A stretch of 64,000 nt of DNA from Mesorhizobium sp. M1C.F.Ca.ET.210.01.1.1 (GTDB lineage Bacteria; Pseudomonadota; Alphaproteobacteria; Rhizobiales; Rhizobiaceae): positions 1 through 64,000 of the forward strand of contig NZ_SRUU01000013.1 in assembly GCF_004791585.1 (NCBI RefSeq), read 5' to 3'. Positions 8,201 to 16,074 of the stretch are shown here, one piece after another. The notes below the pieces were generated by a model that ran no database searches, was not told where the DNA came from, and saw nothing but the letters and a program-made list of their open reading frames with translations. The number at the start of each line of letters is the position of its first letter. Position 1 is the first letter of the stretch. Position numbers and translations under genes: made by a program.

Positions 8201-9289
8201 TCAGTCGACGCGGATTTCGGACAGCCTGATCGTGCGGCCTTCGGCCATCGACCTGTAGCCGGCCTCGACCAGCGCCATCGTCTTGACATTGTCGGCGACA
8301 GAGAGCGCCGGCGGCGTGCCGGTCTTCAGCGCATATTGCAGCTGCTCCATGACGCCGATGAAGGCATGCGGGAACCACATCGTGTCCCAGCTTGGGCTGA
8401 CCCATTTGCCGCCGGTCGTCTCGGTCGAGGCGTAGGTCAGCGTCGAGGCGACGCCCTTCGGCCAGCCGATGGTGCCCTTGGCGACACCCTTCAAGCCGTC
8501 GACGCGCCAGTTGATGTGCTGGTCGTCGTGATAACCTTCCTGGCGCGGCCCGGACCAGACGTCCTCCAGCGACACGGCGAGCACGCCGGAGGGAAAGCGC
8601 AGCGTCGACACCGTGATGCCGTCGGAATGCGCAAATCGTGTGCGCGGATCCTTGCGCGTCAGCGTGGTGATCTCGTCCGGATCGCCGAACAGGAAGCGCA
8701 GCACGTCGAGGTGGTGCACGCTCATATTGGCGAGCGTCAGCCGGTCGTATTCGGCAAGAAAGGTTTGCCAATGCGGGATCGCGTGCATGTCGATCTCGGC
8801 AAAGACGATCTCGCCAAGCGCGCCGCTGTCGATGATCTGCTTCAGAACGCGCATCGACTGGTCGTAGCGCATGTTCTGATTGACCGAGAGTATCTTGCCG
8901 GAGGCGGCCGCCTCGTCGCGCAGCCTCACCGCTTCCTCGACCGACAGCGCCAGCGGCTTCTGCGCCAGGACCGCCTTGATGTGCTTCTGCTTCAGCGCAT
9001 GGCGGATCAGCGCAGGCTGCTGGTCGGGCGGGAAGGCAAGGTCGACGATCTCGACGCGATCGTCCTCGATCAATTGCTCAGGCGTGTCGTGGACGGTCGA
9101 AATGCCCCAGCGGGCGGCGACCTTCTCGGCATTCGCCTTGGTGCGCGAAGCAATTGCGACAACGGGAAACCCGGCCTCCTTGTAGGCGGCAAGATGGCAT
9201 TCGGCCATGATCATGCCGGCGCCGATGCAGCCGATCCGGTAATCCTTGACCCGGACCTTTACGTCAGGCTCGAAACCCACATTGGCCAT
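8201..9289 (-). CDS. Gfo/Idh/MocA family NAD(P)-dependent oxidoreductase
   Basis: A 362-residue dehydrogenase with an N-terminal Rossmann domain (YRIGCIGAGMIMAECH), the typical AQKPLALSVEEA motif (family EKP variant) near residue 115, and a C-terminal domain with HHLDVLRFLFG. Members oxidise or reduce sugars, cyclitols and amino-cyclitols, including the rhizopine enzyme MocA and inositol dehydrogenases. I chose the ATG at 9289 because GGGAGG lies 5 bases upstream; an ATG at 9358 is open in frame but would add 23 residues absent from the family core. It probably performs the first oxidation in the pathway whose isomerase and hydroxylase follow. Confidence 0.85.
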   Translation of the reverse strand: MANVGFEPDVKVRVKDYRIGCIGAGMIMAECHLAAYKEAGFPVVAIASRTKANAEKVAARWGISTVHDTPEQLIEDDRVEIVDLAFPPDQQPALIRHALKQKHIKAVLAQKPLALSVEEAVRLRDEAAASGKILSVNQNMRYDQSMRVLKQIIDSGALGEIVFAEIDMHAIPHWQTFLAEYDRLTLANMSVHHLDVLRFLFGDPDEITTLTRKDPRTRFAHSDGITVSTLRFPSGVLAVSLEDVWSGPRQEGYHDDQHINWRVDGLKGVAKGTIGWPKGVASTLTYASTETTGGKWVSPSWDTMWFPHAFIGVMEQLQYALKTGTPPALSVADNVKTMALVEAGYRSMAEGRTIRLSEIRVD

Positions 9290-9376
9290 CCATTCCTCCC
9301 CGTCGAGGACTGGATATAACGCCATGGTCCGGGCCTCGGCCAAGGCTCGCGCCATCATTTCCCATCAGCCGCAACA

Positions 9377-10444
9377 TCAGTTCGCGGCGATCAGCACCGT
9401 GCTGTCCGGCGACCAGCTGAGCACGACGGGTTCCCCTTCGGCCAGGCGTTCGGCGCCGGTGTTCTGGACGATCACCTTCAGCGTCTGCCCATCTCGCTCG
9501 ACGAAATAGGTGCTGTTGTTGCCGGCGAAGATGCGCTTGGACACCTGGCCCTTGAGCGTGTTGGCATTGCCCGCGTCGAACTTTGCCGTGCCAGCCGAAA
9601 TCTGGATGCGCTCCGGCCGCACGGCGCAGCTCGCCTTGGCCCCCGCCGGCACCGACGCGCCCGAAGCCGCGTTGATCGTCGTGCCGTCTGGCAGCTTTAT
9701 GCCGTTGCCGATGGCGTCGCCGCGAAAGATGTTGGCATCGCCTAAGAATGTCGCGGCAAACTCGCTTTGCGGCCGGTCATAGATTTCTTCCGGCGGCCCT
9801 TCCTGCACCAGCCGGCCGTCGCGCAGGATGCCGATGCGGTCACTCATCGTCAGCGCCTCTTCCTGGTCGTGCGTGACAAAGATGGTGGTGATACCAATCT
9901 CGCGCTGGATGCGTTTCAACTCGATCTGCATGTCGACACGCAGCGCCTTGTCGAGCGCGCCGAGCGGCTCGTCGAGCAACAGCACGCGCGGCTTGGTGAC
10001 GATGGCCCGCGCCAGTGCCACGCGCTGGCGCTGGCCGCCGGAAAGCTGGTGCGGCCGGCGCCCGCCGAGCTTGCCGAGCTGCACAAGGTCGAGCGCGCGC
10101 TGCACTTCCACTGCGATCGTCGCTTTCGGCTCGCCACGCACCGACAGGCCGAAGGCAACATTGTCGGCGACGCTCATATTGGGAAACAGCGCATAGTTCT
10201 GGAACACCATGCCGATGCGCCGCTTCTCGACCGGCACGCGCTCGACGCTTTCGCCGCCGATGGCAATGCGGCCAGCGTCGGGAAAGTCGAAACCGGCGAT
10301 CTGCCTGAGCAGCGTGGTCTTGCCGCTGCCCGACGGCCCGAGCAGCGCGTAGAAGCCGCCGTCGGCGAAATCGATCGAGACATCGTCGAGCGCCTTGTGC
10401 GCGCCGAAACTGCGCGAGACATTCGCTACCTGGACGCCTGCCAT
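9377..10444 (-). CDS. ABC transporter ATP-binding protein, spermidine/putrescine (PotA) type
   Basis: A 355-residue ATPase. Walker A is GPSGSGKT (36-43), the signature [14 protein letters not shown], Walker [13 protein letters not shown], and the switch histidine is in VTHDQEEAL. A C-terminal TOBE-type domain (about 280-355) is the regulatory extension seen in PotA/UgpC/MalK-like ATPases. It powers import through the two permeases encoded immediately upstream; its ATG overlaps the stop of the second permease by one base. Substrates of this subfamily include polyamines, 2-aminoethylphosphonate, opines and sugar derivatives. The gene context favours an amino-sugar or cyclitol derivative, which is inference. 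Confidence 0.9.
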   Translation of the reverse strand: MAGVQVANVSRSFGAHKALDDVSIDFADGGFYALLGPSGSGKTTLLRQIAGFDFPDAGRIAIGGESVERVPVEKRRIGMVFQNYALFPNMSVADNVAFGLSVRGEPKATIAVEVQRALDLVQLGKLGGRRPHQLSGGQRQRVALARAIVTKPRVLLLDEPLGALDKALRVDMQIELKRIQREIGITTIFVTHDQEEALTMSDRIGILRDGRLVQEGPPEEIYDRPQSEFAATFLGDANIFRGDAIGNGIKLPDGTTINAASGASVPAGAKASCAVRPERIQISAGTAKFDAGNANTLKGQVSKRIFAGNNSTYFVERDGQTLKVIVQNTGAERLAEGEPVVLSWSPDSTVLIAAN

Positions 10445-11232
10445 TATTTCTCTCCGCCGAATTTGAAGAAGCGCGCCGTGAGCAGCATCAGCGCCATCGA
10501 CACGACGATGATGATCGTCGACACCGCATTGATCTCGGGCGTGAAGCCCTTGCGGATCGCGGCATAGATTTCGACCGGCAGCGTCGTCTGGCCGGGTGTC
10601 GACAGGAAATACGAGACCACGAACTGGTCGAACGACACGGCGAAGGCGAACAGCCCGCCTGCGATCACGCCGGGCATGATCCAGGGCAGCGTGACGCGGT
10701 TGGTCACCTGCCACTGGTTCGCGCCGAGCGAGCGCGCCGCTTCCTCCAGTTCCGGCGCGAAGGTCTGCAGCCGGGCCGAGACGACGACGATGACGTAAGG
10801 CAGCGCCAGCGCGACGTGTCCGAGCAGGATGGCGACCAGCCCGCGGCCGATGCCGATGCCGAAGAAGAAGATCAGCATCGCCGTGCCGGTGATCAGCCAG
10901 GGAATGGCGATCGGCGGAAAGAGCAGCGCCTGCAGGAATTTCTTGCCGCGGAACTCGTAGCGATAAAGCGCCAGCGAAGCCATCGACCCCAGCACCGTCG
11001 AGATGATGGTGGTGATGACGGCGATCTCGATGCTGTTCCAGGTCGCCGCGATCAGCTGGTCGTTCTGCCAGAGCGAGGCATACCAGTCCGTCGTCCATTC
11101 GAGCGGCAGTTGGTAGAAGGGCGAGGCGTTGAACGACATCAGCGCCATGATGATGATCGGCAGGTAGAGGAAGGCGAGCAGCAGGACGATATAGATGCGC
11201 CCGACCCATTCGAGGATGCGCGTCGTCGCCAT
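10444..11232 (-). CDS. ABC transporter permease, PotC type
   Basis: A 262-residue inner-membrane permease with six predicted helices. The EAA loop (EEAARSLGANQWQVTNRVTL), which docks on the ATPase, is at about residues 155-175. It is the second permease of the PotB/PotC pair: it overlaps the first permease by one base at its start and the ATPase by one base at its end, so the three are stoichiometrically coupled. Confidence 0.9.
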   Translation of the reverse strand: MATTRILEWVGRIYIVLLLAFLYLPIIIMALMSFNASPFYQLPLEWTTDWYASLWQNDQLIAATWNSIEIAVITTIISTVLGSMASLALYRYEFRGKKFLQALLFPPIAIPWLITGTAMLIFFFGIGIGRGLVAILLGHVALALPYVIVVVSARLQTFAPELEEAARSLGANQWQVTNRVTLPWIMPGVIAGGLFAFAVSFDQFVVSYFLSTPGQTTLPVEIYAAIRKGFTPEINAVSTIIIVVSMALMLLTARFFKFGGEK

Positions 11233-12101
11233 CAGGCGGCCCTCCGCAGCACCGGCGCCGCGAGCCCCAGGATGATGAGGACCACGGCGAGCAGGATGAA
11301 GGAGAGCGCCGCACCCAGCGGCCAGTTGAAGACGGCGACGAACTGGTCCTCGATGACGGTGCCATAGAACGTGCCGGTGCGGCCGCCGAGGATGCGCGGC
11401 TCCATGAAGGAGCCGACGACCGGCACGAAGATCAGCGCAGCGCCCGCGATCAGGCCGGGCATCGATAGCGGGATGATCACGCGCTTGAGCACCTGCAGCC
11501 GCGAGGCGCCGAGCGAACGCCCGGCCTCGATCAGCGAGTCGTCGATGGCCTGCAGCGTCAGGTAGCAGGTCAGCACCATGTAGGGCACGTAGGAGTGCAC
11601 CAGGCCGATGATGACTGCCGGATAGGAATACATCAGGTCAATGTTGATCTTGAACGGCAGCACGGCGTTGAGCGCCGTATCGAGGATGCCGCCCTCGCGC
11701 AGCACCATCGCCCAGGAGAAGATGCGCACCAGCCCGTTCGACCAGAAGGGCAGGATGACAAGCAGGAAGATCGCCTCGCGGCTGCGGCCCTTGAGAACCT
11801 TAGCCAGCACATAGGCCGCGGGATAGCCGATGACGACACACCACAGCGTGACCTCGAGGCCGAGCCGCAGCGAAGCCAAAAGAAGCGTCAGATAAAGGCT
11901 TTGCGAGAAGAAGGTCGCGTAGTTGCCGAGCGTGAACGCCCATTCCTTCCCGGCCAGCGGCAGGTCGGTCATGAAGGAGAAGAACACCATGGCCGACAGC
12001 GGCAGGAAGATCGCCACCGTCAGCCACAGATAGGCGGGAAGGAGAAGCGGCAGGGCGGGCTTCAGTCCACGGCGCGAACCGATCGCGAGCTGCTCAGCCA
12101 T
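11232..12101 (-). CDS. ABC transporter permease, PotB type
   Basis: A 289-residue inner-membrane permease with six predicted helices after a short cytoplasmic N-terminus. The EAA loop is EAGRSLGASRLQVLKRVII at about residues 187-205. It lies 27 bases downstream of the (frameshifted) binding-protein gene and overlaps the second permease gene by one base. With that permease it forms the transmembrane channel of the importer. Confidence 0.9.
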   Translation of the reverse strand: MAEQLAIGSRRGLKPALPLLLPAYLWLTVAIFLPLSAMVFFSFMTDLPLAGKEWAFTLGNYATFFSQSLYLTLLLASLRLGLEVTLWCVVIGYPAAYVLAKVLKGRSREAIFLLVILPFWSNGLVRIFSWAMVLREGGILDTALNAVLPFKINIDLMYSYPAVIIGLVHSYVPYMVLTCYLTLQAIDDSLIEAGRSLGASRLQVLKRVIIPLSMPGLIAGAALIFVPVVGSFMEPRILGGRTGTFYGTVIEDQFVAVFNWPLGAALSFILLAVVLIILGLAAPVLRRAA

Positions 12102-12128
12102 GAAGTCTCTCCTCCCCGAAAGAGCCGG

Positions 12129-13188
12129 TTACTTCACGTTGACCTTCAGCTCCTGCCAAAGCGCCAGGTATTTCTCGCGCTGCTCGTCGGTGACCGGCGC
12201 CTGGAACTGGATGCGCTTGGCGACCTCGGGGCTGCCCATGACCTTGCGGTTGAAGGCATCCTCTGGCAGCGCCTCGACCGCCTTGGTGTTGGCCGAAACC
12301 GGCGCGCCAACCTTGGTGACCCATTCGACGTAGAACTTCGGGTCGATCATGTAGTTGATGAAGGCCTCGGCGCCGGCGACGTTCTTGGAACCGGCGGGAA
12401 TCGAGAAGGCGTCGAGCCAGGCAACGGCGCCTTCCTGCGGAATGACCAGCGAGACCGGCAGCTTGAAATGCGTCTTGGCGCGGTCGGCCGAACCGCTCCA
12501 ATAGGTGCCGATGTCGATCTGGTTGGAAGCGACCATCTGGTTCCAGTCGTTCTCAGAGCTCCAGAAGGTCTTGATCTGCGGCATCAGCGAGGTGAGCTTC
12601 GTCTTGACCGCGTCCATATCCTTGATGTCGTTTATGTTCTGGCCGCTGGCAATCGCCCCGAACTGCACCGCCTCGACGGCGTCGTCGCGGATGACGACGC
12701 GGCCCTTATGCGCCGGATCCCACATCTCCGCGATGCTCGTCGGCGGTTTGTCGAAGGACTTTTCGTTGATGGCGAGAGCAGTCAGCCCCCACACCCACGG
12801 CACACCATAGACCTTGCCGTCATGGTTGAGCATCGGCGATGCTTGCCTTGTCCTTGGCTATGTCGGCGTAGTTGGAAAGCTTCGAGGCATCGATCGGCTG
12901 GATCAGCTTGCCGGCCATCGCCTGATCGTTGAAGGCGGCGTTGATCATGACGACGTCGTAGAGGCCGGGATTGGTCCTGAGCTTCGTCAGCATCTCCTGT
13001 TCGGAGTTGAAGAAGTCGTTGACCACCTTGAAGCCGGTCGCCTTCTCGAAGTTGGCGACAGCCCACGGCTCGTCGGCACCGTAGCCCTTCCAGTTGAGCA
13101 CATGCACTTCTTCGGCGGCCTGAGCGGCCAGGGCTGAGGCGAAGACGGCGGTCGCCGTCAGAAAAGCGGTCAGTTTGGGCATGCGCAT
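12129..13188 (-). pseudogene. Periplasmic binding protein of the PotD type, interrupted by a +1 frameshift
   Basis: Two overlapping reading frames together encode one PotD-like solute-binding protein. The 5' part (from ATG 13188, Shine-Dalgarno GAGAGG) has a signal peptide (AFLTATAVFASALAAQAAEE) and the N-lobe, and reads off frame at KDKASIADAQP to a TGA at 12820-12822. The 3' part resumes as MLNHDGKVYGVPWVWG and runs to 12129. Total length is 1060 bases, that is 353 codons plus one. Deleting one base near 12840 restores KASSPMLNHDGK, which fits the family. The change may be a real inactivation or a sequence error; no slippery heptamer is present. All other genes of this transporter are intact. 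Confidence 0.8.
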
Positions 13189-13229
13189 GTTTGTTTTCCT
13201 CTCATTGTTCGCCCGATTTGACGGGCTTG

Positions 13230-14198
13230 TTAAGTTGCAGTCGCTTCCTCCCAGCCATGCGCGGCTTGATCGCGATGGCTCAGGAATTCCTGGATTTCTT
13301 GATCTGTCGGCGCCGATGAGCCGCCATGGCGCGTCACCGCGAGGGCGGCCGCGGCATTGGCATAGCGGGCCGCCTCGCAAGGCGACTGGCCGCGCGACAA
13401 AGCGCTGACGAAGGCGCCGATATGCGTATCGCCGGCGCCGTTGGTGTCGACGGCTGCGACCTCGAAGCCAGGGATCGCCCGCGCGCCGCCGTCGGCCTGC
13501 CGCACCAGGCAGCCCCGCGCGCCGGCGCGGATCACGACGCCCGCAGCTTTCGGGCAGTGCTCGGCCAGAATTCGTATCGCAACGGTCTGCGCATCGCCCG
13601 AGCCAGCGATCTCAGCCGCCTCGTCGGTGTTGCAGCTCAGCCAGGTCGTGCGGGCAAGCACCCTGTCCAGGATCGGGCGGGGAATCTCCGCGACCACCGG
13701 CGTCGGATCGAGCACGAACGGAACTTCCGCCGGCAGCGCCTCGATCCAGTCGGCAAGCACATCGCGGCTGCCGGGATAGCTCAGCGTGTAGCCCGAAGCA
13801 AAAACCCAATCGCCTGGGGCGACTTGGACGGGCGCCATCATGTCGAGCGTGAGGTGGCTCTCGGCCCCCGGCCATGAGACGAAGGTACGCTCCGCATCGC
13901 CGCTGATCATGGCGACGCAATTGCCGCTGTCCATCAAGGGCGATGGCGGCGTCAGCGTCTCGATGCCTTCGGCGGCGAAAGCCGCTCGCAGGAAGTCACC
14001 ATCCGCCCCAGTGCCGAGTTGTCCGCCGAACACCGCCCTCATGCCGGTGCGGCTCGCCGCGACCATCATGTTGAAGCCGCCGCCGGCGACCCGGGCGTAG
14101 CTCGTCGCGGTCTTTTCGGTGCCGGGCGCCGGCAAGGCGTCGATGCGATAGACGTAATCCACCACAGCGCTGCCGACATGAACGAGGCGCCGGCTCAT
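13230..14198 (-). CDS. PfkB-family carbohydrate kinase
   Basis: A 322-residue ribokinase-like sugar or nucleoside kinase. The N-terminal signature VAGGGFNMMVAASRTG and the C-terminal signature DTNGAGDTHIGAF (anion hole plus catalytic Asp) are both present. It phosphorylates an alcohol group of a sugar or cyclitol with ATP in the cytoplasm. The ATG at 14198 overlaps the stop of the ADP-ribosylglycohydrolase-like gene by four bases (ATGA). The coupling suggests that the hydrolase releases the sugar that this kinase then traps. The specific substrate cannot be assigned. Confidence 0.85.
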   Translation of the reverse strand: MSRRLVHVGSAVVDYVYRIDALPAPGTEKTATSYARVAGGGFNMMVAASRTGMRAVFGGQLGTGADGDFLRAAFAAEGIETLTPPSPLMDSGNCVAMISGDAERTFVSWPGAESHLTLDMMAPVQVAPGDWVFASGYTLSYPGSRDVLADWIEALPAEVPFVLDPTPVVAEIPRPILDRVLARTTWLSCNTDEAAEIAGSGDAQTVAIRILAEHCPKAAGVVIRAGARGCLVRQADGGARAIPGFEVAAVDTNGAGDTHIGAFVSALSRGQSPCEAARYANAAAALAVTRHGGSSAPTDQEIQEFLSHRDQAAHGWEEATAT

Positions 14199-15226
14199 GC
14201 GACGGCCTCCTTGCCGGAGCGGATTTCTGCCGCTCGCGCCGCGACGAGATCGGCGGCCAACGCGCGAACCTCGGCGAGATCGATGCCGTGCAACTTCGCA
14301 ATGCGATCCTGCGGCAGGCGCGACAGACCTGAACAAGCGCCGGCCATGCCGGCGGCGATGGCGCCGATCGTGTCGGTGTCGCCACCGAGATTGGCGCTGA
14401 TGACCGCAGCGCGCCAGGCGTCGCCTTCCGCGACCTCCAGCACGGCGAACGCCGCCGGAACCGATTCCTGGCTGGCGACGCCGGTGCCGATCAGATCGAC
14501 GATCAGCCCGACCGCCTCCTTCTCCGGCTTGCCGCGCACCAGTTCCTGAGCCCAGGCGATCCGCGCGGCGATGTTGCCGCCGGTAACCCAATGGCCGAGC
14601 GTGGCACCAAGCTCTGCCGCCGCGACGGCATGGCCGGAGGCGGCACGCCAGTCGCCGCCCGAAACGCCGAGACTGACGGCGGCAGCGACGGCGGCAGCGG
14701 AGGCGATCGCGATCGCCGTATTGTGGGTAGCCCGGCAGGTTTCCGCGACTTTCGCAACCAGCGCATCGAGCGGTTCCGGGGGCATCATGATGCCGACCGG
14801 CGCGATGCGCATCGCGGCGCCATTGGTGTCGCCGTTTCGCCCCGCCTCTTCCGCCGGCACGCCGTCATTGATGGCGTCGATGGCCCGTTTGGTCGATGGC
14901 CCGAGCAGGTCATAGCTGCCGCGCGCCTTCACGTCGCGCTCCCAATCGAGCAGCGCGTTGACCCAGCGCGCATGATCGAAGCGCTCGCCGGAGCCGACCA
15001 GGATGCGGCCAAGCAAGAGCGCCTGCTCCGTGTCGTCGGTGATGGCGCCGGCCGGCAGGCCCTTCGACACCGGATGGTCGGCGGCGGGCGCGACGAAATC
15101 CTCGACATGACCGTAAAGCTCCGCGATGCGGGCGGGCGACAGAAGCTGCGTCGGCATGCCGAGCGCGTCGCCAAGCGCGCCGCCGATCAGTGCGCCCATT
15201 GCCCGGTCAAGCGCATCGGCCGCCAT
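14195..15226 (-). CDS. ADP-ribosylglycohydrolase-family protein
   Basis: A 343-residue all-alpha hydrolase of the DraG/ARH family. The di-metal ligand motifs are GALGDALGMP at the N-terminus, TDDTEQALLL (about residues 65-75) and GGDTDTIGAIAAGM near the C-terminus, so the Mg/Mn centre looks intact. DraG reverses protein ADP-ribosylation, but no nitrogenase genes are here, and the placement between a GntR regulator and a PfkB kinase suggests a small-molecule N- or O-glycosidase that releases a ribose-like sugar (inference). It starts two bases after the GntR stop and overlaps the kinase start by four bases. Confidence 0.82.
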   Translation of the reverse strand: MAADALDRAMGALIGGALGDALGMPTQLLSPARIAELYGHVEDFVAPAADHPVSKGLPAGAITDDTEQALLLGRILVGSGERFDHARWVNALLDWERDVKARGSYDLLGPSTKRAIDAINDGVPAEEAGRNGDTNGAAMRIAPVGIMMPPEPLDALVAKVAETCRATHNTAIAIASAAAVAAAVSLGVSGGDWRAASGHAVAAAELGATLGHWVTGGNIAARIAWAQELVRGKPEKEAVGLIVDLIGTGVASQESVPAAFAVLEVAEGDAWRAAVISANLGGDTDTIGAIAAGMAGACSGLSRLPQDRIAKLHGIDLAEVRALAADLVAARAAEIRSGKEAVA

Positions 15227-15228
15227 GC

Positions 15229-15954
15229 TCAGAACTCCAGGTGCAGCGCGAAATGCGCCGGGTTGAGCAGGCTGGTGACGAACTCGATGGCGCGGCCGTC
15301 GGCGGCGCGCGTCAGGCGTCGCGTGCGCAGGAACGGCGTGCCTAGCGCGCAGTCGAGGATGGCGGCATCGGCCGCGCTCAGCATGTCGATGTCGGCCCAT
15401 TCCTCGCCATGGTCCGGCACCAGCCCTGCCCCACGCAGCGTCTGGTGCAGCGAGCCTTCGCGCAGGCCGCGCAGCGGCACATCTTCGAGCTCGGGTGACA
15501 ACGGCAGGCGGCTGCGCTCGATCGAGATCGCATGGCCGTCATCGGCGTTGGTCCGGACGCGGTCGACGGCAATGAAGGACGGGTTCTCGACACCGAGCCT
15601 TGCCGCCAGATCGGCGTCCTCGATGATCTCGAGCCGCAGCGTCCGGGTTTCGGCATTGGCGCCCGCATTGGCAAGCGCGCGCGACCAGCCGATCGCGTCA
15701 TCGACCGGCATGCCGTCGAAGGTGACGAAGGAACCGATGCCGACTTTGGTGGTGATAAGCCCGCGGCTGGAAAGCTCTTCCAGCCCTTTGCGAACCGTGT
15801 TGCGGCTGACGGAGAAGCGTTGGACGAGCTCGTTCTCGCTCTGCAGGCGATCGCCGAAGCCGAGCACACCGGAGCGGATCTCATGCTCCAGCACCGTCGC
15901 GATCTGCTCGGGCTTGCCCGTGCCGGGAGTGAGATGCATCGCGCGACGAGCCAT
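15229..15954 (-). CDS. GntR-family regulator, HutC/UTRA type
   Basis: A 241-residue transcription factor. The N-terminal winged helix-turn-helix (LQSENELVQRFSVSRNTVRKGLEELSS split over residues about 39-65) is followed by a UTRA ligand-binding domain (about 90-235) of the HutC type. It is the promoter-proximal gene of the minus-strand unit that runs to the PanB-like gene, so it probably autoregulates and represses the whole catabolic cluster until a pathway ligand binds. Candidate operators with repeated CCTGTTCAAT overlap its promoter and 5' leader. The ATG has only a weak AGGT Shine-Dalgarno. Confidence 0.88.
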   Translation of the reverse strand: MARRAMHLTPGTGKPEQIATVLEHEIRSGVLGFGDRLQSENELVQRFSVSRNTVRKGLEELSSRGLITTKVGIGSFVTFDGMPVDDAIGWSRALANAGANAETRTLRLEIIEDADLAARLGVENPSFIAVDRVRTNADDGHAISIERSRLPLSPELEDVPLRGLREGSLHQTLRGAGLVPDHGEEWADIDMLSAADAAILDCALGTPFLRTRRLTRAADGRAIEFVTSLLNPAHFALHLEF

Positions 15955-15961
15955 ATCGATA

Positions 15962-15994
15962 CCTGTTCAATGAACCTGTATAATCCTGTTCAAT
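15962..15994. promoter_or_regulatory. Putative GntR operator
   Basis: CCTGTTCAAT occurs twice in direct orientation (15962-15971 and 15985-15994, 23 bp apart). The first overlaps the dyad GTTCA-A-TGAAC (15965-15975), and a further GAAC...GTTC pair spans 15972-15991. The block begins 8 bases upstream of the GntR start codon, a position suited to autorepression. Confidence 0.5.
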
Positions 15995-16074
15995 AGTGCG
16001 TTTGGAATGCGCCGTCAATTGCGAAGAGGTCCGCGAGAGAGGGCAACCCTTCGATCCTGAGCCCAGGGAGCGCG

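Noticed and set aside
12820..12860. Programmed ribosomal frameshift in the PotD-like gene
   Set aside because: No slippery heptamer or downstream stimulatory structure is visible, and binding proteins are not known to need one. A mutation or sequence error is simpler.
13189..13380. N-terminal extension of the PotD-like gene to 13380
   Set aside because: It overlaps the 3' end of the PfkB gene, and a signal peptide with a good Shine-Dalgarno begins at 13188.
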